DNA from: Brachycybe producta | Taxonomy: Eukaryota; Arthropoda; Diplopoda; Playtdesmida; Andrognathidae | DNA length: 64,000 nt | Direction of reading: 5' to 3' | Assembly: GCA_036925085.1 (NCBI GenBank) | Contig: JAUPFP010000006.1 | Location: forward strand, 3,871,131 to 3,935,130 | Translations under genes and position numbers: made by a program | Shown here: one piece after another, positions 1 to 12,273 of the stretch | Numbering within the stretch: position 1 is the stretch's first letter | Layout: every line of letters begins with the position of its first letter | Notes under the pieces: model-generated | What the model saw: the letters and a program-made list of their open reading frames with translations, nothing else | Databases searched by the model: none | Told to the model about the DNA's origin: nothing

Positions 1-68
1 TGTATTGCAATTTGCGCCAGATTTAGTCTTATGATCGTAACCAAAGCCTTTCCTATCGAAGATCACCG

Positions 69-204
69 ACAATTGTGCCCAGCATTAGAATTTTGGTTGC
101 TCCGCTCTTTTATGAACGTCATCAATTTCTAATTGATTTGTTACTTGGCCTGACGTCATAAAAAGGCGGAGCAAAAGAAATTTTAATGCTGAGCACAATT
201 GTCT
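69..204. repeat. Palindromic MITE, CAGGCA family, free copy
   Basis: Near-complete palindrome with outer arms CAATTGTGCCCAGCATTAG and its complement. The core (TTTGCTCCGC-CCTTTTATGA and TGACGTCATAAAAAGGC) is shared with copies at 1155, 17494, 37128, 41357, 41734, 52781, 57067 and 58813. It has no coding capacity. Confidence 0.7.
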
Positions 205-1114
205 GTATCCAGACCCATGTGTTTCTTGCAAAAGACAAGCGCTGTCAATTACAAGAGCAGATTACAAGTTTTCGAAGGAAATTTTAATCTGATTCTCAGA
301 GGATTGACAGAAGATTGAAACTTTTTTGTTTTACTTTTGATAAATAAAGCTACATTTTGCAATATATACGATTATTTGGCTATTCTATGTTAATTTTACA
401 CTTACATGATGAATGAGTACGGGGTTTTACTGTTAGCCTTCCGGGAGGGTAAATGAAAAGAAACGGTTTGCATGATTTAGGTTTCGGTTCCAACCGCATA
501 AATAAAAGTTAAACAATTGATACACAGACATAAACATGTAGGTAAATGGTTAATTACCTCGATTATCGCGCCGAAACCACGTATACGAGCCATGATTTAA
601 ACAATATCACTAAACAAATCGTTAGAAAATTAATTATTACATTGATAAGGAGCATCAACAAGTAGCACAATAAACGGCTCTTCTTTGAGAACGTCAAGTT
701 GGTTGATCTCAATGTAGCCGCTTCAAAGCATGGATCATATAGCCTCTACCACACGCCCCGATACATCGAGGAAAACAATTAAACCAATCTATGCATTGAC
801 CATAGCTTCCTCTATATACCTTATTTATGGAAGGCTATATAGGAAGCTATGAATTACAAGCCGTATACAACGATCAATTATATCTTGTTCAAAATGACCA
901 TCCTTTAGTTTTGTTTTGAAATCTTATGCGGGACACTGCTTGGGAAGAGCTTATTTTTTTCTCTCTATTTTTTCTATAATTAATTACAAAAGCATTGTAT
1001 ATTGAACGTGTAACTTGTAAGCATGTGTTCTCAATGTGCAAGTTTAACAAGCCAGAATTGATCGTATGTAACCAGCTTAACTTGCTTAAGTACCCATTAC
1101 AAAATATGTAGAAA

Positions 1115-1621
1115 CTAGTGGGGTAACCCGTCATAAATGACGGGAGCAGAATTCACAGGCAATTGTGCCCAGCATTAGAATTTCTTTTCCTCCGCCCTTT
1201 TATGACGTCAGACCAAGTAACAAACCAATTAGAAATTGATGACGTTCATAAAAGGGCTGAGCAAAAGAAATTCTAATGCTGGGCACAATTGCCCGTGATA
1301 AATTCTAGTTTAATTTTGCTACTATTATCCCCTCCCCTTTTTATATTTGAAAGAGAAAATGAGTTTTTCATTTTCTCTGGTGTGCGCATGCGCGTCGTTT
1401 TTTTTTTTTCCTCTTTTTACTCCTTTCATTTCAATTTCAGTCACCCCTCCCACTTTTCCTCCCTCCACGTTTCTCTCTCTCCCCCCTTCTACACTTTTCA
1501 ACCTTTTCCCCTCTCCAATTTAATATCATGGGGTTCATATAGTTTACCTTCAGAAAAAAAAAAGCAGTTCATTTATTCAAATTTATATAAATTCCGATGT
1601 TACACACACACAGACCTGGGA
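1115..1621 (-). mobile_element. Non-autonomous Helitron-like element, copy 1
   Basis: Read on the minus strand, the 3' end has Helitron hallmarks: a hairpin with stem CCCGTCAT/ATGACGGG, then about 10 nt, then CTAG followed by T (insertion between A and T). The same terminus recurs at 60686 and, decayed, at 17663. The body holds a pyrimidine-rich stretch, GCATGCGCG, and a (CA)n tract next to AGACCTGGGA. No protein is encoded. The 5' end near TCCCAGGTC is approximate because all copies abut (TA)n. A palindromic element (1155-1296) sits inside it. Confidence 0.6.
1155..1296. repeat. Palindromic MITE, CAGGCA family, nested in Helitron copy 1
   Basis: Arms read ACAGGCAATTGTGCCCAGC and the complement. 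It occupies the same internal position in the Helitron-like copy at 17203-17675, so it was carried along by the larger element. Confidence 0.7.
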
Positions 1622-2046
1622 TATTATATATATAAAATAATCTTTCCATTAGGAGCCGCTAGCCTCCAAGCTAAGTTTGTGGAGTTTTTATATTGGATGT
1701 GCCAAAGCTGCACATTAAGGCGAAAGAGTTATATGAGCTCGTACATAGAGGCTATAAGCAGATCCAAAATATACATATGGGGAAAAAAACAATAGAATTT
1801 TTATTAGATTAATGACTATTTCTAATTTGCGATTTTTTGTTTTTCAAAAAGTCGATAAATATATTTTTATATGTCTACTCAGTATTTTTATGCCAAGGCA
1901 GCAAATCCCGCCTGGATACCCAGTGAAAATAAAATAATTAATAAACAAACTATTTGTATTGGACAGTTTTTTTTAAATTTATTTGTCCATATTTTTCTGA
2001 AAATTTTAAGAAAGAAAAAAAAACCATACGATTTTTTTTTAAATAC
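1622..2046. other. Intergenic, 3' flank of the CRAL-TRIO gene
   Basis: AT-rich sequence without a gene. 1640-1760 resembles the GCTAGCCTC foldback family seen at 40672 and 49549. On the minus strand an AATAAA at 1983-1978 lies about 65 bp past the CRAL-TRIO stop codon and is a plausible polyadenylation signal. Confidence 0.5.
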
Positions 2047-5000
2047 TTAGTCGATTGTTAATTTTCGAAAGGATCCATCAATTCCCAGTCCGTTAGCCTC
2101 TATCCTGGGTCCTCCAGGACGCTTCGTTTCGTCCACATAATAATTAGGCAATTTGAGAATAACGTCACGACAACTCGTTATCCCAGCAACTGTTTTATCT
2201 ATAATATAAATTGACTTCATGTTTTTTTAAAAAAAAAATATTAAATATGTCAATTAATTTTACCAATAAAATGTTGTAAATCTCCAGCTGTTCCTCCATA
2301 TTCTGTTGGTAAATATTCTCGAGGAATCTGAGAATGCAAATCCTGAAAAGTGGCTCCAGAGTCAGCCTTCCACAACTAAAATTTAAGAATGTTTTATGAA
2401 AAGCTTATATTCAAACTCTTCTTATTCTGAGTTTCATGTTTAACACTAATAAGAAATTGAAAGTTTCTTAAAACCTAGACAGGTAGCACCGTAGCTGAAT
2501 CCCTTAATGGTATTTTTCAGGTTGAAATATTTCAAAATAAACTTTTTATAGACCAAAAATTACAAAATATCGTCTCCTATGCGTTAGAGATGATGTCCGA
2601 GAGGCGTATACAGTTTAAAACTACCTAAACATGCTAGGCTACCAGCGATCACAAAGGCTTTAATGTATTTTTACATGGAAATAAATTATAACCTTTAACT
2701 ATAACCATGCCATGTATGCCAAAGTATTTATCCTTCTAGTTTCTAAAACACTTTCAAGTTTCCTTTAATTTTGCTCCTCAAAAAACAACACAGGTGAAGA
2801 CATTTCTTAAGCTTATGAAATAAATTGCATTTTCATCATTTTTTTTTTTTAAATAAATACAAGTCAGTACCCTTTGAAGTAGTTTTGGCTTAGTAAAAAC
2901 TTTGATGATGGAAAAAACAATGTCAAAAAATGGACTGGAATTCCAAACTATGAGTTGTCCATATCGAAGTGGAACACCATTCTTTATTTGTATGAAAAAA
3001 AAACAATAGTCAATTAACAATCTACTAATGCAACTAAATTATATGCAACTAAATTATACCTGAAAGCAATCTGATACTCTTTTAAGATTAGAGGGTGTAT
3101 GAGCTATTAAAAATGCAGTAGTGACACCACCAAAATCGAAAATTGTCGTAGTACCACAGATTTGAGTCTGTTCGTCTTGCAGTATGTACCATGCGTACAG
3201 AAATTCTACTCTTTGAATGTCATCAACGGTGTACTTGGAATAATCAACAGAACCTGAAGTAAATTAAAACAGATAATACAAATAATATAGAAAAAAAATA
3301 CTAGCCTTCAAGCATTATGAATAAGGATATAATTAATAGGATAAATAAATGAAATTTAAGTTATTTGACATTTCCTTATAAGTGATTGACTGCAGAAAAA
3401 AAGCACTGTGTAACAATTTCTAAGAACTGCACACAAAACCACTAGACCTGCAAGGCCCATAAAGCCTGCCAGATCCATAAAGACCACTACACTTGCAAGA
3501 CCCACAAAGCCTGTCTATCAAGCCCACAAGGCCTATAAAAACCATTAGGCCCATAAAGCCCATCAGGCCCACAAATCTCATGGGATTATATCATAAAATT
3601 ACCAACCCAAGCATAGCCCAGCCGCTCAGCTTATGTGCTATAATTATGTAGGTTCCAAAGATTGGTTTTGTGTCGAAAACTCTAAATTACACAATTAATT
3701 AACATTTAAAAATTCCCAAATTTGAAAATTCAAGAAGAAAACTTAGCACTTGAACTTCAACTTGAGACTTCTGAATAGGATCGAACATAAGATCTTAGGA
3801 ACATAGGATCGAAAATAAATAAAAAAAAAATACCAAGTTGAAACCTTCCTCAGAAGGTTTTAACTTGAAGTTAATTACAAGTTTCCTTCTTGAATTTGGG
3901 CCAACCACGGTTTAACTCTTTTGAAGTTGAAACATTCAGTTATTAATTATCGTAATGATGCAAAGTTTATTAAAAACTAGAAATGTGCTAGCTAACAAAT
4001 TTCTATGACGAAATATTTAAAAATAAACTTTGTTTTATCTATTCAAAACTGATCTCAAAATTTAAACTTTGCGTGTATGCTTTACTCATAACATTTTTTT
4101 TTTCAAACTGTCATGAAAAGTTAAGAAAATAAATTAACAAATCGCTTACAATAATAATAAATTAAAAACGTTTTATTATAAACAAAATTACCAAAACGTA
4201 AAAGTCCGATACGTCTACCATCTTGATCATAACCAAGAGATATTATCCTCCTTTGAGAAAAAAAAAATGATTTCATATTTTTATAATTAATAAATGTATT
4301 CAATATAATGAAACGAATGAATCTTGCCCAAGTTTCATAATTTCTTGCAATTCTGTCCTCAAAGGATCCAGATCAGAAAAAAGTTCCGGATACACCATTA
4401 GCATTGTATAAAAATTATCAGTTCTCTTTTTTGCACTTTCTAAACTGAACTTGCAGTTTCGCAAAAATTGCAAAATCGATTTATCTTCTGAAAATACATA
4501 AAAATTAATTTTAAATTTACATATGCTAATTGGTTTAGCCTCATATACGAGCTGGTAGGTACAGCAAAGTATTTTACACTGTTTAACTTATATTAAATAC
4601 CGGTAAAGGAACGCAAACATGACATTTGCCGTATATTTTATTATTATTATTATTATGTACATGCCTTATTATTGAGTTTTATGTTTGTTTGCAACACTAA
4701 AGAGAAATTGAAAATGTGTTAGAAACTAGAATGGTATAGCTGAATCGTTGAAGTTTTTCTTTCCTGAGAAAAATTTAAAAAAATATCGTCTGCTTGAAGC
4801 AGACTCACATAAAAAGTATTAATTTAAAAGTTATTAACATAAAATTGCCCTTAATTAATTGATTTACCCTTCTACTTTCTAAAACACTTTCAAGTTTCTT
4901 TTAGTTTTGATTCTTAAATACAGAATAACCGGAATTCGAGGAGTTAAACACTCCTCGAAACCAGATTAAAAACTAGGATAAATTAATTGGGGAACTTTTT

Positions 5001-5291
5001 TAAAAAAAAAAAAGAAATTCCTGAAAGTTTCAATAAAAATTTGAATTTCTTATAAAAGATTTTTCCAAAAAGCTAAGAACCATAATTGTTGCATCAAGGT
5101 CTAAACAAAATTTAATTGAAGTTACATAGCTTGAATTCACCTGTATCTCCAATTAGGTGTGGTTGTCTCAACATCCAATGTCGAAGGGTTTCGATATCTT
5201 CTTCTCTTCGTTCGGGATCTTCATTCAATTCCTTTCGAGCTCTGTCCTGTAATTCTTGACTTAATTGACAAATATATTTCTTCGAAGCCAT
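2047..5291 (-). CDS. CRAL-TRIO domain protein (alpha-TTP/RLBP1/clavesin-like)
   Basis: Seven exons: 5291-5141, 4487-4328, 4250-4192, 3253-3060, 2981-2871, 2375-2264, 2189-2047; 309 residues, all phases closing. The start is the first ATG (MASKKY). The N-terminal CRAL-TRIO helical domain reads LSQELQDRARKEL ... DKSILQFLRNCKF, followed by LGYDQDGRRIGLLRFG and the lipid-binding core (FDFGGVTTAF, LPTEYGGTAGDL), ending in the typical FRKLTID. Length fits cytosolic carriers of tocopherol, retinaldehyde or phosphoinositides; the ligand cannot be read from sequence. Intron 2 must use a GC donor (CTTGG|GCAAGA), because the nearby GT choices break the frame. Introns contain several palindromic repeats. 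Confidence 0.9.
2415..2792. repeat. High-copy palindromic element (AGAAACTAG family)
   Basis: Left arm contains GAAATTGAAAGT; right arm contains CTTCTAGTTTCTAAAACACT and CAAGTTTCCTTTAATTTTGC. The two arms are complementary around an AT-rich centre. Diverged copy in the CRAL-TRIO gene, overlapping exon 6's flank and intron 5. Confidence 0.5.
3440..3595. repeat. Degenerate minisatellite, GGCCCATAAAGCC unit
   Basis: About ten imperfect repeats of a 12-18 bp unit of the form AAGGCCCATAAAGCC / AGGCCCACAAA, in intron 3 of the CRAL-TRIO gene. A related array in the opposite orientation lies at 22935-23130. Confidence 0.65.
4670..4945. repeat. High-copy palindromic element (AGAAACTAG family)
   Basis: Arms GAAATTGAAAATGTGTTAGA and CTACTTTCTAAAACACTTTC are complementary. 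The end carries the family tail CAGAATAACCGGAATTCGAGG. Lies in intron 1 of the CRAL-TRIO gene. Confidence 0.6.
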
Positions 5292-8200
5292 TTTCAACTA
5301 GATAATAACTAGATTTAAGAAGCGAAAAAAAAACACTAAACAGATGTGCAACAAAAATAATTTAAATGATACAAAAATTCCAACTAAATAAAGTAGATTC
5401 CACCTAGATTCTTATTTTTATTAATAAAAACTTCACACACACAAAAAAAGTAAAATTTAAAAAAAATGTAAATTTTGATGTATTGTAACGAGAAATAATC
5501 GTTTGTGACTTTCCAGAGGAAATTCTAAAACATAAATACAGACATTATTAAAATGATATAATATACAAAAAAATAAGGTGACCTTCAAAAATTTGTTTAG
5601 ACAATCCAGTTAATAAAATAGATCTGAGTCGATAGATTTGAGTCAATTTGTAAAAGAAACACGTTTGATATAATAAAAAAATTAAATCACGCGATGGTGA
5701 ATCATACAAAATTTACAAATTACAATTATTTACAAACATTACTACACGAAAGACACGGTTTTTAATAGAATTTTTGAAAGTAATGACGATTTTTCATAAA
5801 AAATAACAGTGTTTGTTATTATGAAAAGTTATTATCCGGTTGGATTGATTGAACATCTCAGCCTTTATGAAAAATAATTTATTTCCCGTAGACATTAAAT
5901 TTATTAAAATAATCAGAGCAAATTTTTGAAGACATTTTAGATACACATTTCAAATGAGGTATTTATTATAACTTTTTAGAAGCAATTTCCTCTGCCTTTT
6001 TTTTAGAAAGAAAAAAAAAACACTAAGGTGAAATTGCAAGTGTGCTAGAAACTAGAACGGTGAATGTATCGTTTAATAACGTTGATGTTGCTGTCTTTCA
6101 AAATAAACTTTTTAGAGACAAAAATTGAAAAATGTATTCTGCTAATAGTGTGGTCATTTTCCAAACTCACATAAAAAGCTTATTTTAAAATATACCCTTT
6201 TAGATTCTGCAACACTTCCAAGTTTAACTGCATCTTGCCCTCGAGAGACACGATGAACAGAATTCGAGGGGAGTTTACCTCTTTAAACTTTAAAGGAGTT
6301 GCCACTTAGCTAAATTTCAAGTGTAAAAATAAATTATGAACCATATATTTCTGACAAAACCACTTTGTATACTTTTAATAATAATAATAATAATAATATA
6401 ATATGAGTTGGTACCAGTAGGAAATCTGCTAGCATTTTTAAATTAGTTGGCATGTGGGCCAACTTGATTGTGCTCAATGTCAATTCAAAAGCTAAAAATG
6501 CCCAGGAACCAGCTCTTTTAAGCAAGCATACATTTTTCAAGATTTCTCTTCGTTATATTATTTTCCTTATTGTTCTAGTAGGCACGTTTGTGTCTACTTT
6601 CTTGATACTTTTTTAAAAAGTCTTCTGGTTGCAGTGGTTAGTTTTAATCATCGATTAGGCCCATAAAAATTCGATTACTAAATTGCATTAAAATTTCGTT
6701 TAAGGCAGTGACTTTTTATTTTCCTGAGCTCGTTTATATTCTGCTAAAAATGCGTCATTTTACTTTTTGATATTTTCAACTGTTAAAAAATTTTAGTCGT
6801 CCATCCATTTTCTTGTGCGATTCTTAAACGTTTACATTGTTTTATTATAAAACCGGCCCTATAATGAGAATTTTCGTCGGCCCTTAAAATATAAGTGGCC
6901 CAAGGAGAAAAACTTTGATTGTCTGATACGTCACTCTTCCCTTGGTTTAAAGTTAAAGTTTAATTGTCAAATTTACTTCTTCAATTTGGGCTCAAATTTA
7001 CTCATTTATATACACACAAAATTGCCTTAAAAAGACGATATTTTAATAATATATTTAAAATTTTCGGAGCAATTAAGAATAATCAATAAACAATTTTAAA
7101 CGTTTCTTGATCGGATAACTAAAACTAGATTGTTATTGTTTGAAAAACTTAACAACAAAAATTGTTTGTTCTTATGAGATGAATAATGCAACACAAACAC
7201 AAAATTTCATTATGCCAAACAAACAAAACATTTCACAAAAGTCCACTAAAAAGTCCACTAAAATCCATTCTTGTCGATAGAATTTTCAATATTTGCTGTA
7301 TCGAAATCCAATAAACATACAATATACTAAACAGCATTCATTGTATTGTATGTATTACAATTCTATAAGCAAACAATTACGAGGAGTAACTATTAAATAA
7401 AGTTAGAGTCACATCGTTGATTATGTCCCTTAAATGTATTCATGCCCATACATAACAATGCAAAAAAATTGCAAACAACATCTATAACAAAAGACACATT
7501 TTAAAACGCAAAAACATCCTCACACAGGAAACCAACATGTGGATCCATCCCACCTAATATTTAGTTTCGTGTTTGTAAAATGCAACCATGAACTAAATTT
7601 CGCCCGTTCGCAATAAACAGTAATATTAATTTAATAAAAAAAATAATATGGATCTATTACTCGTAAGACCTCAGCTCGTCTTCATACAAACATGTTGCAA
7701 AGTCACCATGGAAACAATAACAGTATAATATGTGACAGTGACACACGCAATTACAAGTTACCTTTTAGACAGGAGTCCTCGGAGATTATATGATCGTGAC
7801 CTTAACTTTTCACTTTTAAAATGGGCACATTTTAAGTCAAATATGAAAGTATTGTATTACGAGCTTTGTACAATATGTGTGTGTCCGCTTTTGGAAAAGA
7901 CAGTTTCGGACTTTTTCAATTTATTATAATTTATCATTAGACAACAAACAATAAGTTTGTGTCAATTTTTGTTACTAAAAACATTTTTTTTTTTAAAAAA
8001 GCCCATGAGAAAATTAATTATGTAATGGTTTCTACAATGAAGTCAGTCACGATTTCGAACTCTACTGTTGTTACGACTGAGAAAGGAAGGTTTTCAGAGA
8101 AATTGTGTTGTTCTTTTCTTTTTTTGTTTCAATTTTCACATATATTTGTCACTATTTTGCATTTTGTATGTTTGTTTGTTTTTCGCATAAATGGCATTGT

Positions 8201-8850
8201 TTGCATTTTTGCACATTTATTTTGCATAATTTCCTTTCTTTTTATTAAATTTGTATTATTATTTTGCATAATTTGTGCCTGACACATTTTGAATGCTTTT
8301 CGCAAATTAGTATTTTGCGGTATTTGTATCTTGTTTATAATTTATACACAATGAAATTTTGGATATGTTGAATGCATTTTGTGCACATTATTTTGCAAAA
8401 CTTGTAACATATTTGATAAGATTTACATTTCAGTAGTTTAGAAAAAAATGTTTGTGATTGTTTATGCGTTGTGCTATGAAAATAAAATAAATCAACAAGA
8501 AACACTATCGTTCATTATTCACTAATCAGTATGTTGCAATCATCATCAATGGTTATCTTGCAAATTTGTTAACAGTTATTTCAAACAATGACAAGAATTA
8601 CAAAATTGATTAAATGTTTGTTTTTTTTCTTCAAACAATTCATAGCTTTCTTTATGATGATATTGTTAAAAATAAACTGTTGATGACCATTTTTCACCAA
8701 ATTTTGTCACAAAAACATCAAAAGACTATAAAATGTTTAATTTTCTAGATATCATTGTAAAAAAAAACCTTTTAACGCATCACGCCCACTTTTAACACCA
8801 AATATTACACTGACTTTTACACGTTGTGTCACATTAATTGCATTCATTAT
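5292..8850. other. Gene-free AT-rich stretch
   Basis: No convincing exon on either strand. The only open frames are short and of biased composition. A copy of the AGAAACTAG palindromic element lies at 5995-6265. Confidence 0.5.
5995..6265. repeat. High-copy palindromic element (AGAAACTAG family)
   Basis: Contains GTGAAATTGCAAGTGTGCTA and GAAACTAGAACGG in the left arm and a decayed complement on the right, ending ACAGAATTCGAGGGGAG like other copies. Confidence 0.5.
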
Positions 8851-8853
8851 TAT

Positions 8854-9167
8854 TAGGGCTCGGTTTTTTATGCAAAATGTTAAGCAAATGTTTCTCAATT
8901 TGTGGGCCAAGTGTTGATTATGAAGTAATCGTCATTTGTAGAGCAACAGTAATTAGATCTATGCTTTTTGTAATTAAAAAGGCTGGTTAGAGGCTAAATG
9001 TCTTGTTACTATCAGTTATCCATTAGAGTTCTAGCCTCTAACCAGTGTTTTTGAGTGAAAAAACCATAATTGCTGGTTGATCTAAACGTGATTGCTACAT
9101 CATAATTGGCCTTTGGGCCACAGATTGAGAAACATTTTCTTGATATTTAATAAAAATCCGAGCCCTG
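8854..9167. mobile_element. hAT-like palindromic MITE (GGGCTCGG family)
   Basis: Long inverted repeats starting (T)AGGGCTCGGTTTTTTATGC and ending CATAAAAATCCGAGCCCTG-like, with internal complementary GGTTAGAGGCTA / TAGCCTCTAACC. Flanks attattat and attattac agree in 7 of 8 bases, consistent with an 8-bp hAT-type target duplication. A second copy is at 52957-53243 and a partial one at 13216-13400. Confidence 0.6.
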
Positions 9168-9348
9168 ATTATTACACAATTCAATTAATATGTTCAATTT
9201 GAAATAATTACTTCACAAGCAGCACAGAGGGCCTATTACAGAGGGATTATAAATTAGCAAATAGCCTATTATCACATACTAATAGACTACTTCACAAACA
9301 TTAATTTTAACCAAAAAATAATTCTATTAATATGTATCAGGAATTGCA

Positions 9349-10371
9349 ATGACCATCAGGTCCACATCTTCAACAAGCGAAACCTGGATTAAAAACTGGA
9401 CACAAGAAGTGACCATTACGAACAACGGCAGCGTAACAGCCGCATCTCAACAGGATCCAAAAGACGATTTCTGGTTCTACATACCGGGTCAAGTGTTTAG
9501 CCGTCCAATCCATGCTTTACTTCTCGGCATCCTCATCGCAGTGGCCGCAATCCTCAACGGACTCATCATCTACAACATTAGAAAACACGAATTAAAATCC
9601 AGAACGATCACATTCATTCTTATAGAATACATGTGCCTCTTAGATTTTGTTGGAGCCGTAATCATGTTACCGTTTCCCTTTCATGCATCTGTCAACGGAG
9701 GCTGGACATTGGGCAGTACAATCTGTTCCATCAATGCAGCCATCAATGTTGGCATCTGGATACAACATTTTGCAATCTTCCTTTTACTCAAAGTGGACCG
9801 TACTCTTGCGTCTTGTTTACCGATCGGTCGTTATCCGTTGTTCACTGCCCGATTCCTTCATTTATTTCTCGTCTTCTCTTTAGTGTTCTCTTTTTCGATG
9901 TCGACGACCGTCACTTTGGTGTGTGGTAGCCGCTTCCACAATGTGGTCCTCATGTGTACGCCGCGTATTCCTCGTGTCATGTATACCGTTCTAACCACCG
10001 GCTACATCGTGTTCATGTCGACGGCCACTGTCAGTTACCTCATCATTATTTTTTATCTTAAACTTCAACAGAGAAAAATATACAGTGTGACAAATTTGCA
10101 AGTCAAAGATTACAGACACAACATAAACAGTGCTTTTATTTCGTTACATATCACGGTGACCAATTTGGCCGTTACGGCTCCAGTGTTAATGGTCATTGGA
10201 AGGCCCGACATTCAGGCACTTTTGCATCCTTTGGCTCTCTTGATAGTTGATGCTGTTTTCTATTCGGAATTCTTTTTGCATCCTTTGATTCTTTTGTTTC
10301 TCAGTACGAGGCTAAGAAAAGAAGTTAAAAGTACTATTAAATCTTTTATCAAACAATTTTTTGTTAGCTGA
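9349..10371 (+). CDS. Class A (rhodopsin-like) G-protein-coupled receptor, orphan, intronless
   Basis: A single open exon of 340 residues with seven hydrophobic segments. The N-terminus has no signal peptide and carries two N-glycosylation sequons (N16-W-T and N26-G-S). TM1 ends with ILNGLIIYNI (the GN of TM1 becomes NG); TM2 has LLDFVGAV. A Cys at the start of TM3 (STICSI) and one in the second extracellular loop (LMCTPR) can form the conserved disulphide. The DRY box is altered to DRT (KVDRTLA), and TM7 ends FFLHPLILLF in place of NPxxY. Two basic clusters follow TM5 and TM7. The ligand is not recognisable. Confidence is high for the superfamily, none for the ligand class. Confidence 0.82.
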   Translation: MTIRSTSSTSETWIKNWTQEVTITNNGSVTAASQQDPKDDFWFYIPGQVFSRPIHALLLGILIAVAAILNGLIIYNIRKHELKSRTITFILIEYMCLLDFVGAVIMLPFPFHASVNGGWTLGSTICSINAAINVGIWIQHFAIFLLLKVDRTLASCLPIGRYPLFTARFLHLFLVFSLVFSFSMSTTVTLVCGSRFHNVVLMCTPRIPRVMYTVLTTGYIVFMSTATVSYLIIIFYLKLQQRKIYSVTNLQVKDYRHNINSAFISLHITVTNLAVTAPVLMVIGRPDIQALLHPLALLIVDAVFYSEFFLHPLILLFLSTRLRKEVKSTIKSFIKQFFVS

Positions 10372-10489
10372 CATGCTTGCCATCTTTTGTATATACTACT
10401 AGCATTAGCGTTCCAGTTTCAGTTCCAGACTTATGACAGATTTTGAAAACGTTCCTTAAGATAGTTGATTTTAGAACTTTAATTATATT

Positions 10490-10760
10490 CTGTCTTTTAG
10501 GAGCAAAATTAAGAGAAATTACAAAATGTGTTTTAGAAACTATAAAGGTAGCTCAATTATTAATTTATTGACAACATTTATTTAAAAAAAAATACCATCT
10601 GGTTAAATTTGGGTCATTTTCAAACTGCCGTAGAAAATTTATTTTAAAAGACATCAATTTGTAAATAAAATATTTCTAAAACACTTTCCAGTTTCTCATA
10701 ATAATTGTGTTTCTGCAAGACAGAAATAATAGAGAATTCGAGGGTCATTTACACTTAAAA
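10490..10760. repeat. High-copy palindromic element (AGAAACTAG family)
   Basis: Arms AGGAGCAAAATTAAGAGAAA and its complement TTTCTCATAATAATTGTGTT flank an AT-rich centre with the usual TTTTCAAACTGCC and TTATTTTAAAAGAC. Ends with GAGAATTCGAGGG. Close to the family consensus. Confidence 0.65.
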
Positions 10761-11564
10761 ACTAGCATAAGTATAAAGTTATCATGTCTTGTATGAATTT
10801 AAACGTAATTTATTGATTTCAATTATTAATTATTATTCAAAATAAAAATCTATTTTTATTATTTTGAATCAACTTTCTAGTTTCACAAAGGTTAATTTTT
10901 AATACTAATATATTCGTATTTTATTTAATTTGATTGATATTTTTTTAACTGACTTTAAAAAAAACTATACCTAAAATAGAAATTATGCTATTTTAAACAA
11001 TAAAAAATGAAGTTGTTACTAATTTCATTAATAATATTAACTGTACAAAATGTTACTTTGTAAAAAAACAAAAAAATGAATAAAAATCAAACAATTTAAC
11101 ACTAAAAACTAATTCTAAACAGAAATTTAGAAAGTAACCCTTTATTTCCAAACATTTTATTATTTACTAAATAAAAGAAGGGCACAGCTTTTGCTGGCAA
11201 ATCGAGACACAGAGAAAAATCTTTATAAGAGCCCTAACAGTCTCTTATTAGAGTTATTACTTATTTGAGACCCAAATTCTCACTGTTTCCACTTATACTC
11301 ATGTATACAGATTTGTGAGTCTAATTGGAAACTGTAAATTTTAGGTGTCGACATGCAAATTACAAAATAAACACAATTTAACAAAAAAAAATTTGTGTAT
11401 TTAATGTAAATACACCTATATATATTATGTTTAAGACATAATATTCAATCAATGAATCACAGATATCTTTTGTTTTGTTTTATTTATATTGCGTTAAATT
11501 GTTAAGAAAAATATTATAAGTAATCTTCGTAAAATATGCAAAAAAACAACTGGATAGAACACTA

Positions 11565-11880
11565 GTAATTCTGCGTTTTCACAAGCAACATGAAAATAAA
11601 GAAAATTAAAGTATTTTAGAAACAAGAAGAGTAAAATAAATCACTTAAGACAAATTTTTATATTTGATATCTCTAAAAACAATAAACTTTTTATAGCAAT
11701 TTTAAATTTTCGTTTTTCACTTCTACATAAAAAACCCCAATTAGACTTATTTCAAATTGCCAAATTTCTTTTAAAAACATCAACACAGAAATATTCTTAT
11801 TTTCAGTTACTTTTATAGTTTCTAAAACAATTTTAAGTTTTTCTTGTAGTTGTTTTTAAAAAAGCAGAACAGTCATCATT
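11565..11880. repeat. High-copy palindromic element (AGAAACTAG family)
   Basis: Contains GTATTTTAGAAACAAGAAG in the left arm and TATAGTTTCTAAAACAATTT in the right, with the expected ATATCTCTAAAAACAATAAA in the middle. Lies between the GPCR and SLC13 genes; the rest of 10372-12273 shows no gene. Confidence 0.5.
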
Positions 11881-12273
11881 CAGCAGAGCTGAATTTAGGA
11901 TTGGAGCAAACAAAGGCAGAAGCAAAGGGCCCACACTTATCTGATATCAAGTCAGAAATTATCAATAAAATCAATACATACAGAGTGAAAACTATTTAAA
12001 AAGAAATGAAAGAGATCGAAATATTTTTTTGCTTTAAATGAATTTCGTGTTAAAATTTTGTTATGCTATTATAAAAACGCGAGAGGAAAAAATATATTTT
12101 GTATTATCCGTTTCGATCAATACAAATATCGCAGACAATTTGATATTGATTTCAATAAAGACCGATGGGAGGGCCTTTAAAAAGCACTGCCCAGAGTCCT
12201 TCAATTATTAAATGCGTCCCTGATCATAGTACATTTTGACATGAATTATAACCTAAATTCTAAAAAAAATAAT

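Noticed and set aside
2285-2300. CRISPR or bacterial-type repeat interpretation of the evenly related palindromes
   Set aside because: Copies are dispersed, carry transposon termini and target duplications, and the genes are intron-bearing eukaryotic genes.
6334-6540. Minus-strand frame with a Leu run
   Set aside because: The Leu run comes from a TAA/ATT microsatellite; no supporting splice sites.
7959-8282. Plus-strand 107-codon Phe/Ile-rich frame
   Set aside because: Composition follows AT-rich TTTTG repeats; no splice context or family resemblance.
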